From assembly GCA_028404615.1 (NCBI GenBank), contig JAOOBT010000004.1, positions 17,501 to 81,500 of the forward strand: a stretch of DNA of 64,000 nucleotides, read 5' to 3'. Position 1 is the stretch's first letter. Each line of letters begins with the position of its first letter. The notes below the pieces were generated by a model. The model was not told where the DNA came from and did not search any database. It saw only the letters and a list, made by a program, of their open reading frames with translations. Made by a program: the position numbers and the translations under genes. This DNA is from Candidatus Pelagibacter sp. GTDB taxonomy: Bacteria > Pseudomonadota > Alphaproteobacteria > Pelagibacterales > Pelagibacteraceae. Of this stretch, positions 9,775-19,116 are shown in pieces.

Positions 9775-11079
9775 CTAATTTCTATAGTCTGCGTTTATAT
9801 CAATATAGTCATGTGTAAAATCACAAGTATAACATTTGAAAGCATCATTTCCAAGTTTCAAATTAATTTCAATCTCTATTGATCCCCATTGCATGTATTC
9901 TTTTAATTTTTTTTCATCATAAGTGTCGGCAATTTTTCCATTTTCGGCAACAGTGATGTCCCCAATCTTAATTTTTAATTTTTTTTGGTCAATTATCTCT
10001 CCTGATTTTCCAATCCCCATAGCTATTCTGCCCCAATTAGGATCCTCTCCTGCGACAGCTGTTTTTACAAGAGGTGAATTTGCAATTGCAAAAGCAATAT
10101 TTTTTGCGCTTCCTAAAGATTTTGCATTGATTACTTTTATTGTCACAAATTTTTTTGCTCCTTCACCATCTACAACAACTTGTTTTGCCAGATTTAAACA
10201 AAGTTTTTTTAAAGCTATTTCGAACTTTTGAACTGCTTTATCAGTTAATGAAATATTTTGACCGATCTTAATTGTTCTCGTTGAAAAAATAGAAATCATA
10301 TCATTGGTTGATTGATCGCTATCAACTGTTATTGCGTTAAAAGAGTTAGCTACTGCTCTTTTTAACAATGTTTTTAACAAGTTGGAATTTATGTCTGCAT
10401 TTGTAAATATAAATGATAGCATTGTTGCTAAATTAGGAGCTATCATTCCTGATCCCTTTGCTATTCCACAAATCTTAATTAATTCATCACCGACTATAAT
10501 TTCTTCGTAGGCCAGTTTTGGCTTTGTGTCAGTTGTCATGATTGCTGACGCCATTTTTATCCAGTACATTTTGTTATGCTCTGTTCTTAGTCTATCCACT
10601 AATTCTGGTAGTCTTTCCCTTATTTTTTCAACAGGAAACTCTTCCCCAATTACTCCAGTTGAAGCAAAGATGAGATCTTTAATCTTTACTGTTTCACTAG
10701 TGCCTTTTTTGTTCTTCGACTCTTTTATGGTCAAAACTCTTGATAAATTTTTTGCTAAAATATCAATACTTTCTTTTCCCTGCTTGCCAGTAAATGTATT
10801 TGCATTTTTTGTGTTTACTAATAATCCCTTTATAATCTTTTTGTGTGAATTATTGTTCCAAGGAATAAACTCAGAAGTAATGCTGTTTGTCGTAGTTAAG
10901 GTTGCATAATTTGCTCCTTTAGAAAAATAAAACAAAGCTAAATCATCTCTTCCGTCGCTATATAGGTCTGCAGATATGGATGCCATTTCTAAACCATCTA
11001 TCTGTTTAAGGCTTTGAAACTCACCCATTTTAGATAATTTTGTTTTATCGTTGAGAAAGTTTTTAATATTTATTGTCAT
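9775..11079 (-). CDS. argJ: Bifunctional glutamate N-acetyltransferase / N-acetylglutamate synthase ArgJ
   Basis: ArgJ moves the acetyl group from N-acetylornithine to glutamate, making the arginine pathway cyclic. The 434-residue precursor has the self-cleavage site NLATMLSF with Ala218-Thr219; Thr219 becomes the catalytic N-terminus of the beta chain. Other family blocks are present, such as AVAGEDPNWGRIAMGIG and FASTGVIGE. argB, the next enzyme of the pathway, is at 24420. The gene is divergent from secA across 44 nt. Confidence 0.96.
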   Translation of the reverse strand: MTINIKNFLNDKTKLSKMGEFQSLKQIDGLEMASISADLYSDGRDDLALFYFSKGANYATLTTTNSITSEFIPWNNNSHKKIIKGLLVNTKNANTFTGKQGKESIDILAKNLSRVLTIKESKNKKGTSETVKIKDLIFASTGVIGEEFPVEKIRERLPELVDRLRTEHNKMYWIKMASAIMTTDTKPKLAYEEIIVGDELIKICGIAKGSGMIAPNLATMLSFIFTNADINSNLLKTLLKRAVANSFNAITVDSDQSTNDMISIFSTRTIKIGQNISLTDKAVQKFEIALKKLCLNLAKQVVVDGEGAKKFVTIKVINAKSLGSAKNIAFAIANSPLVKTAVAGEDPNWGRIAMGIGKSGEIIDQKKLKIKIGDITVAENGKIADTYDEKKLKEYMQWGSIEIEINLKLGNDAFKCYTCDFTHDYIDINADYRN

Positions 11080-11100
11080 TATTGGTGTTTAATTTTAATT

Positions 11101-11106
11101 TATAAT
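11101..11106 (+). promoter_or_regulatory. Candidate -10 element of secA
   Basis: A perfect TATAAT lies 17 nt before the secA ATG in the short argJ-secA divergent gap. No convincing -35 box is visible at the right distance. If used, the leader would be only about 10 nt long. Confidence 0.3.
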
Positions 11107-11123
11107 ACATATATAGAAGTATA

Positions 11124-13688
11124 ATGAATTTATTTACAAGAACTTTTAGTAAAATATTTAAAAGCTCTAATCAACAAGAATTAGACAAAATTCAGAATGT
11201 TATAGAAGCCATAAATAACAAAGAAAATGAAATTAAATCTCTTACTGAGGCTGATTTTAAAGAAAAAACATTTAATTTCAAAAAAAATGCTCAAAATGGA
11301 TCCTTTAATTTAAATGAAGTCATACCAGAAAGTTTTGCTTTAGTCAGAGAGGCTGCCAAAAGAACTTTGGGTGAAAGACATTACGACGTACAGTTAGCTG
11401 GTGGATTAATTCTTCATTCGGGAAAAATCGCAGAGATGAAAACCGGCGAAGGTAAAACTCTTGTCTCGACACTTCCGGCATATTTAAATTCCTTAACTGG
11501 TAAAGGTGTACATATTGTTACTGTTAATGATTATTTGGCCAAACGAGATTCGGAGTGGATGGGAAAAGTTTTTAGTTATCTTGGATTATCTATCGGTTGT
11601 ATCACTAACAAAATTACAGATATTGAGAGAAAAACCAATTATCTAAAAGATATTACTTATGCCACTAATAACGAACTGGGATTTGATTATTTAAGAGATA
11701 ATATGAAATATGAACTTAAGGACATGGTTCAAAGAGGACATAATTTTTGTATCGTGGACGAGGTTGATAGCATTCTAATAGATGAGTCTAGAACCCCATT
11801 AATAATTTCTGGAAAACTTGAGGATAAAACAACACTTTATTTAACCTCAAACGAATTCGTAAAACATTTGCAAAAAAACGACTTTGAATTAGATGAAAAA
11901 AATAAAAACGCGATACTAACTGATTTTGGAATTGATAAAATTGAAAAACTCGCTGTACAAAAAAGGATATTAAAAAATAATAATTTTTATGACCCGGCTA
12001 ATTTGGATTTAGTTCATCATATTAATCAAGCTCTAAAAGCAAATTTCCTTTTCAAAAAAGATACTGATTACATAGTAAGAGATGGTAGGGTCCAAATTAT
12101 AGATGAATTCACAGGTAGAGTTTTAGATGGAAGAAGATTTTCCGATGGTTTACATCAAGCAATAGAAGCTAAAGAGAATGTTAAGGTTGAAGAAGAAAAT
12201 CAAACTTTAGCATCAATAACATATCAAAATTATTTCAGATTATATAACAAATTGTCTGGTATGACTGGTACAGCGATGACGGAGTCTGAAGAATTTTATG
12301 ATATCTATAAATTAAATGTAGTTTCTATTCCAACAAACAGAGAAATGTTACGAAAAGACGTAAATGATCAAATTTATAGAACAGAAAAAGAAAAATATAA
12401 TGCAATAACTAATAAAATAATTGAGTGTAATAAAAAAGGTCAACCAGTGTTAGTCGGAACAACAAGCATCGAAAAATCTGAAAAAATCTCAGCCTTTTTA
12501 GAAAATAAAAAAATCAAACATAACGTGTTAAATGCAAAACAACATGAGAAAGAAGCAAAAATTATTGCTGAAGCAGGAAAAGTTGGAGCGGTAACAATCG
12601 CAACTAATATGGCGGGGCGAGGAACAGATATAAAACTTGGAGGAAATAAGGATTTTATTTTTGAAGGAAAAAAGGAAAATGAGACTGAGGTTAAAGAAAA
12701 TGAGGAAAAAGTAAAAAAGCTCGGAGGTTTGTATATTATTGGAACAGAAAGACATGAAAGTAGAAGAATTGATAATCAATTGAGAGGAAGAGCTGGTAGA
12801 CAAGGTGATCCAGGCAGCACAATTTTTTTCATAAGTTTACAAGATGAATTGATGAGGATTTTTGGCGGGGACTCAATTGATGGTATGCTTCAAAAGCTTG
12901 GTCTTAAAGAAAATGAGTCCATTGATCACCCTTGGATTAATAAAGCCATGGAAAGAGCTCAAAAAAAAGTCGAAACTAGAAACTTTGATATTAGAAAAAC
13001 TCTAATAAAATTTGATGATGTAATGAACGATCAAAGGCAGGTAATCTTTTCACAAAGATTAAAAATTCTAAAAAATAAAAATATAATTGATATTTTAGAG
13101 GATTTTTTTGATGAAATATTAAACGACTTAAACGAAGTTAGAAGAAATTTTCGCAAATCAGGCGACCAGAAAAATTTTCTTACTAATACTAAAAATATCA
13201 CCGGAAATGTGTTAAATGACGATCAATTATTAAAATTTGCTTCACTTAATGAATCTGAATTTATAAAAAAAATCAAAGATGTATATCTTAATAAAAAAAA
13301 CTCAAGGATAGATATTTTAGGTGAAGCTCAAAACAATAATTTAGAAAAAAAAATATTTTTACAAATAATTGACTTTTCTTGGAGGTCGCACCTGCAGTAT
13401 TTAGAGCAATTAAGACAGGTGATTGGCTTAAGGCAATACGGGCAGAAAGACCCTTTGTCAGAATTCAAAAAGGAAGCTTTTATTTTATTTGAAGATTTAT
13501 TATCAAAAATAAAAACTGATTTAATAAAGTTTCTTTTAAATCTAAATATAGTTGTTTCAACTGAGGCAGAAAAAAAAGATGAAAAAGAAACCATCATTGA
13601 GAAAAAATCAGAAAAAAAAGTGGGTAGAAACGAAAAATGCCCTTGCGGGTCTGGTAAAAAATTTAAACATTGCCATGGAAATATTTAA
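11124..13688 (+). CDS. secA: Preprotein translocase ATPase SecA
   Basis: SecA drives protein export through SecYEG. The 854-residue protein has Walker A GEGKT (108-112), the DEAD-motor box VDEVDSILIDESRTP near residue 212, the second motor domain with GTTSIEKSE and NMAGRGTDIKLGG, and the helical scaffold region. The C-terminal zinc motif CPCGSGKKFKHCHG is intact, with C839, C841, C850 and H851, as needed for SecB and lipid binding. Length is close to alphaproteobacterial SecA. It is a single-gene unit facing the photolyase gene, which ends 2 nt away on the other strand. Confidence 0.98.
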   Translation: MNLFTRTFSKIFKSSNQQELDKIQNVIEAINNKENEIKSLTEADFKEKTFNFKKNAQNGSFNLNEVIPESFALVREAAKRTLGERHYDVQLAGGLILHSGKIAEMKTGEGKTLVSTLPAYLNSLTGKGVHIVTVNDYLAKRDSEWMGKVFSYLGLSIGCITNKITDIERKTNYLKDITYATNNELGFDYLRDNMKYELKDMVQRGHNFCIVDEVDSILIDESRTPLIISGKLEDKTTLYLTSNEFVKHLQKNDFELDEKNKNAILTDFGIDKIEKLAVQKRILKNNNFYDPANLDLVHHINQALKANFLFKKDTDYIVRDGRVQIIDEFTGRVLDGRRFSDGLHQAIEAKENVKVEEENQTLASITYQNYFRLYNKLSGMTGTAMTESEEFYDIYKLNVVSIPTNREMLRKDVNDQIYRTEKEKYNAITNKIIECNKKGQPVLVGTTSIEKSEKISAFLENKKIKHNVLNAKQHEKEAKIIAEAGKVGAVTIATNMAGRGTDIKLGGNKDFIFEGKKENETEVKENEEKVKKLGGLYIIGTERHESRRIDNQLRGRAGRQGDPGSTIFFISLQDELMRIFGGDSIDGMLQKLGLKENESIDHPWINKAMERAQKKVETRNFDIRKTLIKFDDVMNDQRQVIFSQRLKILKNKNIIDILEDFFDEILNDLNEVRRNFRKSGDQKNFLTNTKNITGNVLNDDQLLKFASLNESEFIKKIKDVYLNKKNSRIDILGEAQNNNLEKKIFLQIIDFSWRSHLQYLEQLRQVIGLRQYGQKDPLSEFKKEAFILFEDLLSKIKTDLIKFLLNLNIVVSTEAEKKDEKETIIEKKSEKKVGRNEKCPCGSGKKFKHCHGNI

Positions 13689-13690
13689 TT

Positions 13691-15091
13691 CTAAATTTTT
13701 TTAAATGCTTTTAAAGCTCTTACTCTAGCATCTTCATGTTTTACTATAGGAAAAGGATAATCCTTTCCAAGTTTAAATTTTTCTAAACTTGCCTCCCAAG
13801 GTTTGTGTATAAATTTATTAGGTAAATTTTTAAGTTCTGGCACCCACTTTCTTACATACTGACCCTCTTTGTCAAATTTTTCTCCTTGTAAAATTGGATT
13901 AAAAATTCTGAAATAAGGTGCTGCATCGGCTCCGCTTCCTGCTACCCATTGCCAACCAGCAACATTATTAGCTGCGCTGTAATCAAGCAAACAATTTTTA
14001 AAGTGTTTTTCTCCTTCTTTCCAATCAATTAATAAATGTTTTACTAAAAATGAACCTACTATCATTCTAACTCTGTTATGCATCCATCCAGATGAGTAAA
14101 GCTCTCTCATACCAGCATCAACGATTGGGTATCCGGTTAAACCTTTTTTCCAAGCAGACAAAAATTTAGAATTTTTTTCCCATGGAAATTTGTCAAATTT
14201 TTTAGAATAATTACCTTTTAACATATGTGGAAAATAATTTATTAGTGAATGATTAAATTCTCTCCAACCTATTTCAGCTAAATACTTTAATTTACCTATA
14301 CCTTTAATTTTTTGTTTAGCACATTCATCCCAAATTGTTTCAACATGTATCTGACCAAATTTAATAAAAGGGGACAATTTAGATGTTCCGCTTATATTAG
14401 GAAAATTTCTTCCATCAGAGTAATTTTCTAACTTTGTTTTTATAAAATCTTGTAGTTGTTTTAAAGCGCTTTCTTCACTGGGTACCCAAAACTTCTCAAA
14501 ATTTTTAAACCAATTTTTGTTTGGTAATATTTTTTTTTCATCGATAGAATTTTTGAAATAACTTATTTTATTTTTACATTTCTGAACTACGTTTACTTTT
14601 TGAGGAATTTTTTCAAAATAATACTTTTCTGCAGATCTCCAAAAAGGAGTAAATACTCTAAAAGGAGTTCCGTCTGCTTTTTTTACTTCATGTGTTTCGT
14701 TAAGAGTATTTCCTTTAAAAATCTTAAATTTAATATTTTTTTTTTGCAAATTTTTTGAGAGATAATTATCAAATTTAAGATAATCAGGTTCATAAACTTT
14801 ATTCCAATAAATTGAAAAATTTTTTTTTTTTAATAATTCATCGAAAAAAAACTTGAAGGACTCTATTTCAATTGTTTGAAGGCTAATATTTAAACTACTA
14901 AGTTTCTGTTTAAAATTAGTAAGTGATTTACTCAACCACCATTTTTGTGCTTCTTGATATTTATAAGTAAGTTTCTTATACAAGAAAAAAACCACTACTT
15001 GATTGTGATTTCTTGTTGCCTCTATAAGTGCACTATTTCTAGAAACTCTAAAGTCATCTCTAAGCCAAAATAGTCCAATATTTTTATCCAT
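13691..15091 (-). CDS. phr: Deoxyribodipyrimidine photolyase
   Basis: A 466-residue member of the DNA photolyase/cryptochrome family, which uses light and FAD to split cyclobutane pyrimidine dimers. It starts with NIGLFWLRDDFRVSRNSAL, the N-terminal antenna-domain signature. The FAD-binding C-terminal part includes GYPIVDAGMRELYSSGWMHNRVRMIVGSFL, DYSAANNVAGWQWVAGSGADAAPYFRIFNP and the conserved Trp residues. These match class I CPD photolyases better than cryptochromes, though the substrate cannot be read from sequence alone. It fits a sunlit surface-ocean life. Confidence 0.93.
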   Translation of the reverse strand: MDKNIGLFWLRDDFRVSRNSALIEATRNHNQVVVFFLYKKLTYKYQEAQKWWLSKSLTNFKQKLSSLNISLQTIEIESFKFFFDELLKKKNFSIYWNKVYEPDYLKFDNYLSKNLQKKNIKFKIFKGNTLNETHEVKKADGTPFRVFTPFWRSAEKYYFEKIPQKVNVVQKCKNKISYFKNSIDEKKILPNKNWFKNFEKFWVPSEESALKQLQDFIKTKLENYSDGRNFPNISGTSKLSPFIKFGQIHVETIWDECAKQKIKGIGKLKYLAEIGWREFNHSLINYFPHMLKGNYSKKFDKFPWEKNSKFLSAWKKGLTGYPIVDAGMRELYSSGWMHNRVRMIVGSFLVKHLLIDWKEGEKHFKNCLLDYSAANNVAGWQWVAGSGADAAPYFRIFNPILQGEKFDKEGQYVRKWVPELKNLPNKFIHKPWEASLEKFKLGKDYPFPIVKHEDARVRALKAFKKI

Positions 15092-15116
15092 AGAAGTTTA
15101 TAATTATCAGAATAAA

Positions 15117-15139
15117 TTTTACATTTCGATGTGTAAAAC
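15117..15139 (-). terminator. Likely terminator after tRNA-Phe
   Basis: On the reverse strand TTTTACACAT, CGAA and ATGTAAAA form a hairpin with a two-base bulge and a CGAA loop, followed by TTTATT. It begins 8 nt beyond the tRNA-Phe CCA and ends before the photolyase start. This is the natural end for the long leftward operon from about 21.9 kb. The stem is AU-rich, so strength is uncertain. Confidence 0.5.
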
Positions 15140-15146
15140 TTGTTGG

Positions 15147-15221
15147 TGGTGGCCTTGGTAAGAATCGCACTTACGACACATACCTTTTCAGGGTACTGCT
15201 CTACTACTGAGCTACAAGGCC
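15147..15221 (-). tRNA. tRNA-Phe (GAA) with unusual elbow
   Basis: The 75-nt cloverleaf has acceptor GGCCTTG/CAAGGCC, D-stem GCTC/GAGC, anticodon loop CTGAAAA (anticodon GAA), variable loop GTGTC and T-stem GTAAG/CTTAC, with ACCA then a second CCA encoded. Two normally invariant positions differ. The D-loop is AGTAGTA, giving A at 18 instead of G, and the T-loop is TGCGATT, giving G at 55 instead of T. The other three tRNAs in the window have the usual TTCGA T-loop. Its first base (complement of 15221) is also the last base of the infA stop codon TAG. It is likely functional, since all stems pair. Confidence 0.88.
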
Positions 15222-15436
15222 TAAAATCTAAAAGTTATTCTACCTTTAGTTAAATCATATGGTGTCATTTCAACCATTACATTGTCTCCTGCAAGAACTC
15301 TGATTCTATTTTTTCTTAATTTTCCTGCAGTATGAGCTAATATTTCATGACTGTTCTCTAACTTTACTCTGAACATAGCATTGGGTAAAAGTTCGGTTAC
15401 TTTTCCTTTAAATTCCAAAGTTTCTTGTTTTGCCAA
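15221..15436 (-). CDS. infA: Translation initiation factor IF-1
   Basis: IF-1 binds the A site of the 30S subunit during initiation. The 71-residue OB-fold protein starts [24 protein letters not shown] and has the conserved [27 protein letters not shown] and [13 protein letters not shown] segments, of normal length. It follows hisD with no gap in the murA-DUF2948-hisD run. Its stop codon TAG (15223-15221) shares its final G with the first base of tRNA-Phe, so cutting by RNase P at the tRNA 5' end would remove the last base of the stop codon. Confidence 0.97.
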   Translation of the reverse strand: MAKQETLEFKGKVTELLPNAMFRVKLENSHEILAHTAGKLRKNRIRVLAGDNVMVEMTPYDLTKGRITFRF

Positions 15437-16735
15437 TTATTTTACCTTTTTTAATCTTATTTTAACTGAATTTGCATGTCCTTGTAAATTCTCATGCTTT
15501 GCTAAATTTATAACCGATGCGCCTAATCTTTCAATACCTGTTTTTGTTATTTTTATTAAAGAATGTCTTTTTAAAAAATCATTTACTGATAAACCGGATG
15601 AAAATCTTGCAGAACCTGAGGTTGGTAGTACGTGATTTGGCCCTGCTATATAATCTCCAATAGCCTCTGGGGAAAACTTGCCTATAAAAATTGAGCCGGC
15701 GTTTTTTACTTTATTTAATAATTTATTATTATATTTAGTGTATAGTTCCAAGTGTTCAGGGGCAATTGTATTAACTATTTCTGGTATTCTTTTTTTCCCA
15801 TTTGTTAAAATAGCTAGACCAAAGTTTTTCAAACTTTGTGAAGCTATTTTTCTTTTTGGTAAATTTTGCAATTGATTTTTTAAGCATAAATTTACTGATC
15901 TTATTAAATCTTTATTGTCAGTTATAAGTATTGATTGAGCAAAAATATCGTGTTCCGCTTGGGCGATCAAATCCGCAGCCACTAAATCTGGGTCTGCGGA
16001 TTTATCAGCAACAATGCTTACCTCGGAAGGTCCAGCGATCATATCAATCCCTACGTCCCCGAATACCTCTTTTTTTGCACAAGCAACGAATGTGTTTCCT
16101 GGTCCGACTATTTTATCTACTTTTTCAAAATTTTTTGTTCCGTAAGCTAATGCAGCGATAGAATGAGCACCGCCGGTCTTATAAATTTTTTTTACTCCAC
16201 ACTTTTTCGCTGCATAAACAATTGCTGGATTAATTTTAGAATCTAGCGCTGGCGTTGTTAGATAAATTTTTTTTACTCCAGCAACAATTGCGGGAATGCA
16301 ATTCATCAAAACAGTACTAGGGTAACTTGCGGTACCACCAGGAACATATACACCAACTTTTTCAATTGATGAATATTTGTAAGATAGTTCATTATTATAC
16401 TTATCCCTAAATTTAAAGGATGAGAATTTTTGTTTCAAATGAAACTCTTTAATTCTTTTAAAAGCTAAATCAATTGCACGTTTTATTTTTTTGTCAGTTT
16501 TTTTTGAAATTTTATTAACTTCTGAATTTGAGAAAAATACTTTATTAGAACTCTTTCTTATTTTTGAAAATTTTTTTTCATAATGCAAGACAGCTTTATC
16601 GCCATTTTTTTTAACATTCTTTATAATTTTGTTTACTGCAACAATTTCCTTTTTTTGCATAGACTTTCTTCTACTCAAAAATACCTCTAATACTTCTGAT
16701 GAATTGATTTTGTTATATTTTAGAACTTTCAACAT
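15437..16735 (-). CDS. hisD: Histidinol dehydrogenase
   Basis: HisD oxidises histidinol to histidine in the last two steps of the pathway, using NAD and zinc. The 432-residue protein has VGPGN (210-214), AGPSEVSIVAD (234-244), the zinc/catalytic AEHD (260-263) and the IAPEHLELY block with E327 and H328. Other his genes are not in the window, and the placement after murA and DUF2948 is the usual alphaproteobacterial one. The start ATG overlaps the DUF2948 stop by 1 nt. Confidence 0.96.
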   Translation of the reverse strand: MLKVLKYNKINSSEVLEVFLSRRKSMQKKEIVAVNKIIKNVKKNGDKAVLHYEKKFSKIRKSSNKVFFSNSEVNKISKKTDKKIKRAIDLAFKRIKEFHLKQKFSSFKFRDKYNNELSYKYSSIEKVGVYVPGGTASYPSTVLMNCIPAIVAGVKKIYLTTPALDSKINPAIVYAAKKCGVKKIYKTGGAHSIAALAYGTKNFEKVDKIVGPGNTFVACAKKEVFGDVGIDMIAGPSEVSIVADKSADPDLVAADLIAQAEHDIFAQSILITDNKDLIRSVNLCLKNQLQNLPKRKIASQSLKNFGLAILTNGKKRIPEIVNTIAPEHLELYTKYNNKLLNKVKNAGSIFIGKFSPEAIGDYIAGPNHVLPTSGSARFSSGLSVNDFLKRHSLIKITKTGIERLGASVINLAKHENLQGHANSVKIRLKKVK

Positions 16736-17178
16736 TATAAAGTTTTGTGTTTTGGTTTATTCTTCGTATCCCAAGCATCTCCTTGATCATCTAAAGTTAC
16801 TTCAATTACCTCGGAAATTATCCTTATTATAGAATCGCCTGCAAAAATTATTTTCATTTCATAGTTATTATCAGGAGTAATATTTGTTTCAATAGCAAGA
16901 AAATCCAAAAATTTATCTTTTTTGAGTTGATTGATGTTTTTTGAGAGTACAGACAGAACATTCTCAAACTTTAAAATTGTTCTTATGCGTTTATTCTTTC
17001 TAAATACCCCTTTTTCCACATCCTCCCACATAAATCGATTTAATTGCATAAGAAAAATCTTATTTTTTTTTAAACTCGCTATATCGGAGACACTTGCAAT
17101 CGAGTCTTGGAGGTGAGCTGAAACCACTCTAAGATCCTCTTCTGTCCTTGCAATTAGTTTAAGATTCTTAGGCTCCAT
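16735..17178 (-). CDS. DUF2948 family protein
   Basis: This 147-residue protein begins MEPKNLKLIARTEEDLRVVSAHLQDSI and has the segments LNRFMWED, RIRTILKFENVLSV and FAGDSIIRIISEVIEVTLDDQGDAWDTKNKPKH near the end. These match DUF2948, a family of unknown function found between murA and hisD in many Alphaproteobacteria. No catalytic motif or membrane segment is visible. Tight packing on both sides (1 nt to murA, 1-nt overlap with hisD) suggests co-expression rather than a shared pathway. Confidence 0.85.
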   Translation of the reverse strand: MEPKNLKLIARTEEDLRVVSAHLQDSIASVSDIASLKKNKIFLMQLNRFMWEDVEKGVFRKNKRIRTILKFENVLSVLSKNINQLKKDKFLDFLAIETNITPDNNYEMKIIFAGDSIIRIISEVIEVTLDDQGDAWDTKNKPKHKTL

Positions 17179-17179
17179 T

Positions 17180-18439
17180 TTATACTCTTTTAATTTCGGC
17201 TTTACATTTTTTTAATTTGTTTTCTAAATGCTCATAACCACGATCAAGATGATAAATTCGATTTATTATTGTTCTATTATCAGCAACTAAACCTGCCAAA
17301 ACTAGGCTTACTGATGCTCTCAAGTCAGTAGCCATTACTTCTGCACCAGTTAACTTTGTAGGACCTGTGATAATTGCAGTTTTGTCTTTGATTTCTATTC
17401 TTGCACCCATTCGCTTAAGTTCAGGGACGTGCATAAATCTATTTTCAAATATATCTTCTCTAATTTTAGATATACCATTTGCTTGAGTCAAAAGGACCAT
17501 CAACTGAGCTTGTAAATCAGTAGGAAAACCAGGATAGGGTTTTGTAATAATATTAATTTTTTTTAATTTTTTATTTTTTTTAATTATTACTGAAGTTTTA
17601 TTTACTGTTATTTTGACACCTATCTTTTTTAAAGTATCAATCTCGTTTTTTACAATTTTAGGATCAATTTTATTAATCTTGATATTTCCTTTAGCCTGCA
17701 GTGCGCAAGCTATCATATAAGTTCCAAGCTCAATTCTATCAAAAATAACATTATGTTCTATTTTTGAGTTTTCGATTTCACTTTTTTTTATAGTTATAGT
17801 CCTTCCTTTTAGGTGAATAGTTGTACCCATTTTTTTAAGGAAAATAATTAAATCTTTTATTTCAGGTTCAATTGCACAATTTTTTAAAACAGTTTTTCCT
17901 TGAGCTTTTGATGCAGCTAACAGAGCATTTTCAGTGGCCCCAACTGAAATTGACGGGAAATTTATAGTGTTTCCTATGAGACCTTTTTTTGCTTCAGCAT
18001 GAATATAACCATCTTTAATTTTTATTTTTGCTCCTAATTTCTTTAAAGCGAATAAGTGTAAATCTACTGGCCTTGTGCCTATAGCACACCCACCAGGTAA
18101 CGAAACTTTCGCTTTTCCGTATTTTGTTAATAATGAACCTAAAACTAAAACCCCAGCTCTCATTGTTTTCACAAGTTTGTAGGGTGCTAAAGTATTAATA
18201 TTTTTTTCTTTATTATGAGTTTGAATGATATTTTTATTTTTATTAATTTTTATTTTAAGTCCTATAAAATTGAGTAATTCAACCATCGTGAATATATCTT
18301 TAACTAAAGGAATATTTTTAAGAATAGTTTTATGTGAAAGTATTGTTGCTGCTAAAATTGGTAGAGTGGCATTCTTCGATCCTGAAATAGAAATTTTTCC
18401 GTTTAATCCTATTTTGCCTTTAATTATTAGCCTTTGCAT
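17180..18439 (-). CDS. murA: UDP-N-acetylglucosamine 1-carboxyvinyltransferase
   Basis: MurA adds enolpyruvate to UDP-GlcNAc in the first committed step of murein synthesis. The 419-residue protein has the early NATLPILAA segment, the catalytic loop LPGGCAIGTRPVDLH with Cys118 (the fosfomycin target Cys is retained), and the C-terminal TDLRASVSLVLAGLVA and YHLDRGYEHLENKL. Length is usual. It follows dcd in the same run. Confidence 0.97.
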   Translation of the reverse strand: MQRLIIKGKIGLNGKISISGSKNATLPILAATILSHKTILKNIPLVKDIFTMVELLNFIGLKIKINKNKNIIQTHNKEKNINTLAPYKLVKTMRAGVLVLGSLLTKYGKAKVSLPGGCAIGTRPVDLHLFALKKLGAKIKIKDGYIHAEAKKGLIGNTINFPSISVGATENALLAASKAQGKTVLKNCAIEPEIKDLIIFLKKMGTTIHLKGRTITIKKSEIENSKIEHNVIFDRIELGTYMIACALQAKGNIKINKIDPKIVKNEIDTLKKIGVKITVNKTSVIIKKNKKLKKINIITKPYPGFPTDLQAQLMVLLTQANGISKIREDIFENRFMHVPELKRMGARIEIKDKTAIITGPTKLTGAEVMATDLRASVSLVLAGLVADNRTIINRIYHLDRGYEHLENKLKKCKAEIKRV

Positions 18440-18450
18440 TAATAAAGATT

Positions 18451-19005
18451 TTAAACTTTTGGAAGAGTTACACCTTTTTGTTTCATATACTTGCCTTTTC
18501 TTTTAGCGTAAGTCACACTTGGTTTTTCATTTCCTTTTAAAAAGATAAACTGGGCTACACCCTCGTTGGCATAAATTTTTGCTGGTAAGGGAGTAGTGTT
18601 GGAAAACTCCAGGGTAACATGGCCCTCCCACCCTGGTTCTAGAGGTGTTACATTTACAATAATTCCACATCTAGCATAAGTTGATTTGCCCAAACAAATA
18701 ACTAAAACATTATCAGGGATTTTAAAATATTCAATTGTTCTTGCTAAAGCAAAAGAATTTGGTGGAATTATACATTCTTTTCCAATTTTAGTAACAAAAC
18801 TTTCTTTTTTAAAAACCTTAGGATCTACTATTCCAGAATTTACATTTGTAAAAATTTTAAACTCATTTGAAACTCTTGCATCATATCCATAAGAAGACAA
18901 TCCAAAAGAAATTTTGCCTTTTCTTACCTGTTTGCTCACAAAGGGTTTTATCATCCGCTTTTCTTTAACAGTCTTTTTAATCCATTTATCCGAGAGCACT
19001 GTCAT
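18451..19005 (-). CDS. dcd: dCTP deaminase
   Basis: Dcd deaminates dCTP to dUTP for thymidylate synthesis. The 184-residue protein has [17 protein letters not shown], the [17 protein letters not shown] strand, the [31 protein letters not shown] core and [10 protein letters not shown]. These match the trimeric dUTPase/Dcd fold, with the Dcd-type KSTYARCG and [10 protein letters not shown] features. The ATG overlaps the stop of a 35-residue basic open frame upstream (ATGA), so translation is likely coupled. Confidence 0.95.
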   Translation of the reverse strand: MTVLSDKWIKKTVKEKRMIKPFVSKQVRKGKISFGLSSYGYDARVSNEFKIFTNVNSGIVDPKVFKKESFVTKIGKECIIPPNSFALARTIEYFKIPDNVLVICLGKSTYARCGIIVNVTPLEPGWEGHVTLEFSNTTPLPAKIYANEGVAQFIFLKGNEKPSVTYAKRKGKYMKQKGVTLPKV

Positions 19006-19109
19006 TTTTTTCTTTTTCTTTTTTTTGATTTTTTTCTTTTATTTAAGTTTGTTTTAAGAGCTTCCTCACGTCTTTTTAATAAGGAATCTTTTTTTTCAAA
19101 AGATTTCAT
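19002..19109 (-). CDS. Very small basic protein coupled to dcd (35 aa)
   Basis: An ATG at 19109-19107 opens a frame of 35 codons ending TGA at 19004-19002. The product begins [19 protein letters not shown] and ends in a dense Lys/Arg tail; 18 of 35 residues are Lys or Arg. Its TGA overlaps the dcd ATG, and its start lies 7 nt after the stop of the 64-residue gene, so it fills the gap in an operon with no wasted space. Poly-A on the coding strand favours Lys codons, so chance cannot be excluded. Function is unknown; binding to RNA or the ribosome would suit the charge. Confidence 0.5.
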   Translation of the reverse strand: MKSFEKKDSLLKRREEALKTNLNKRKKSKKRKRKK

Positions 19110-19116
19110 TAAAAAA

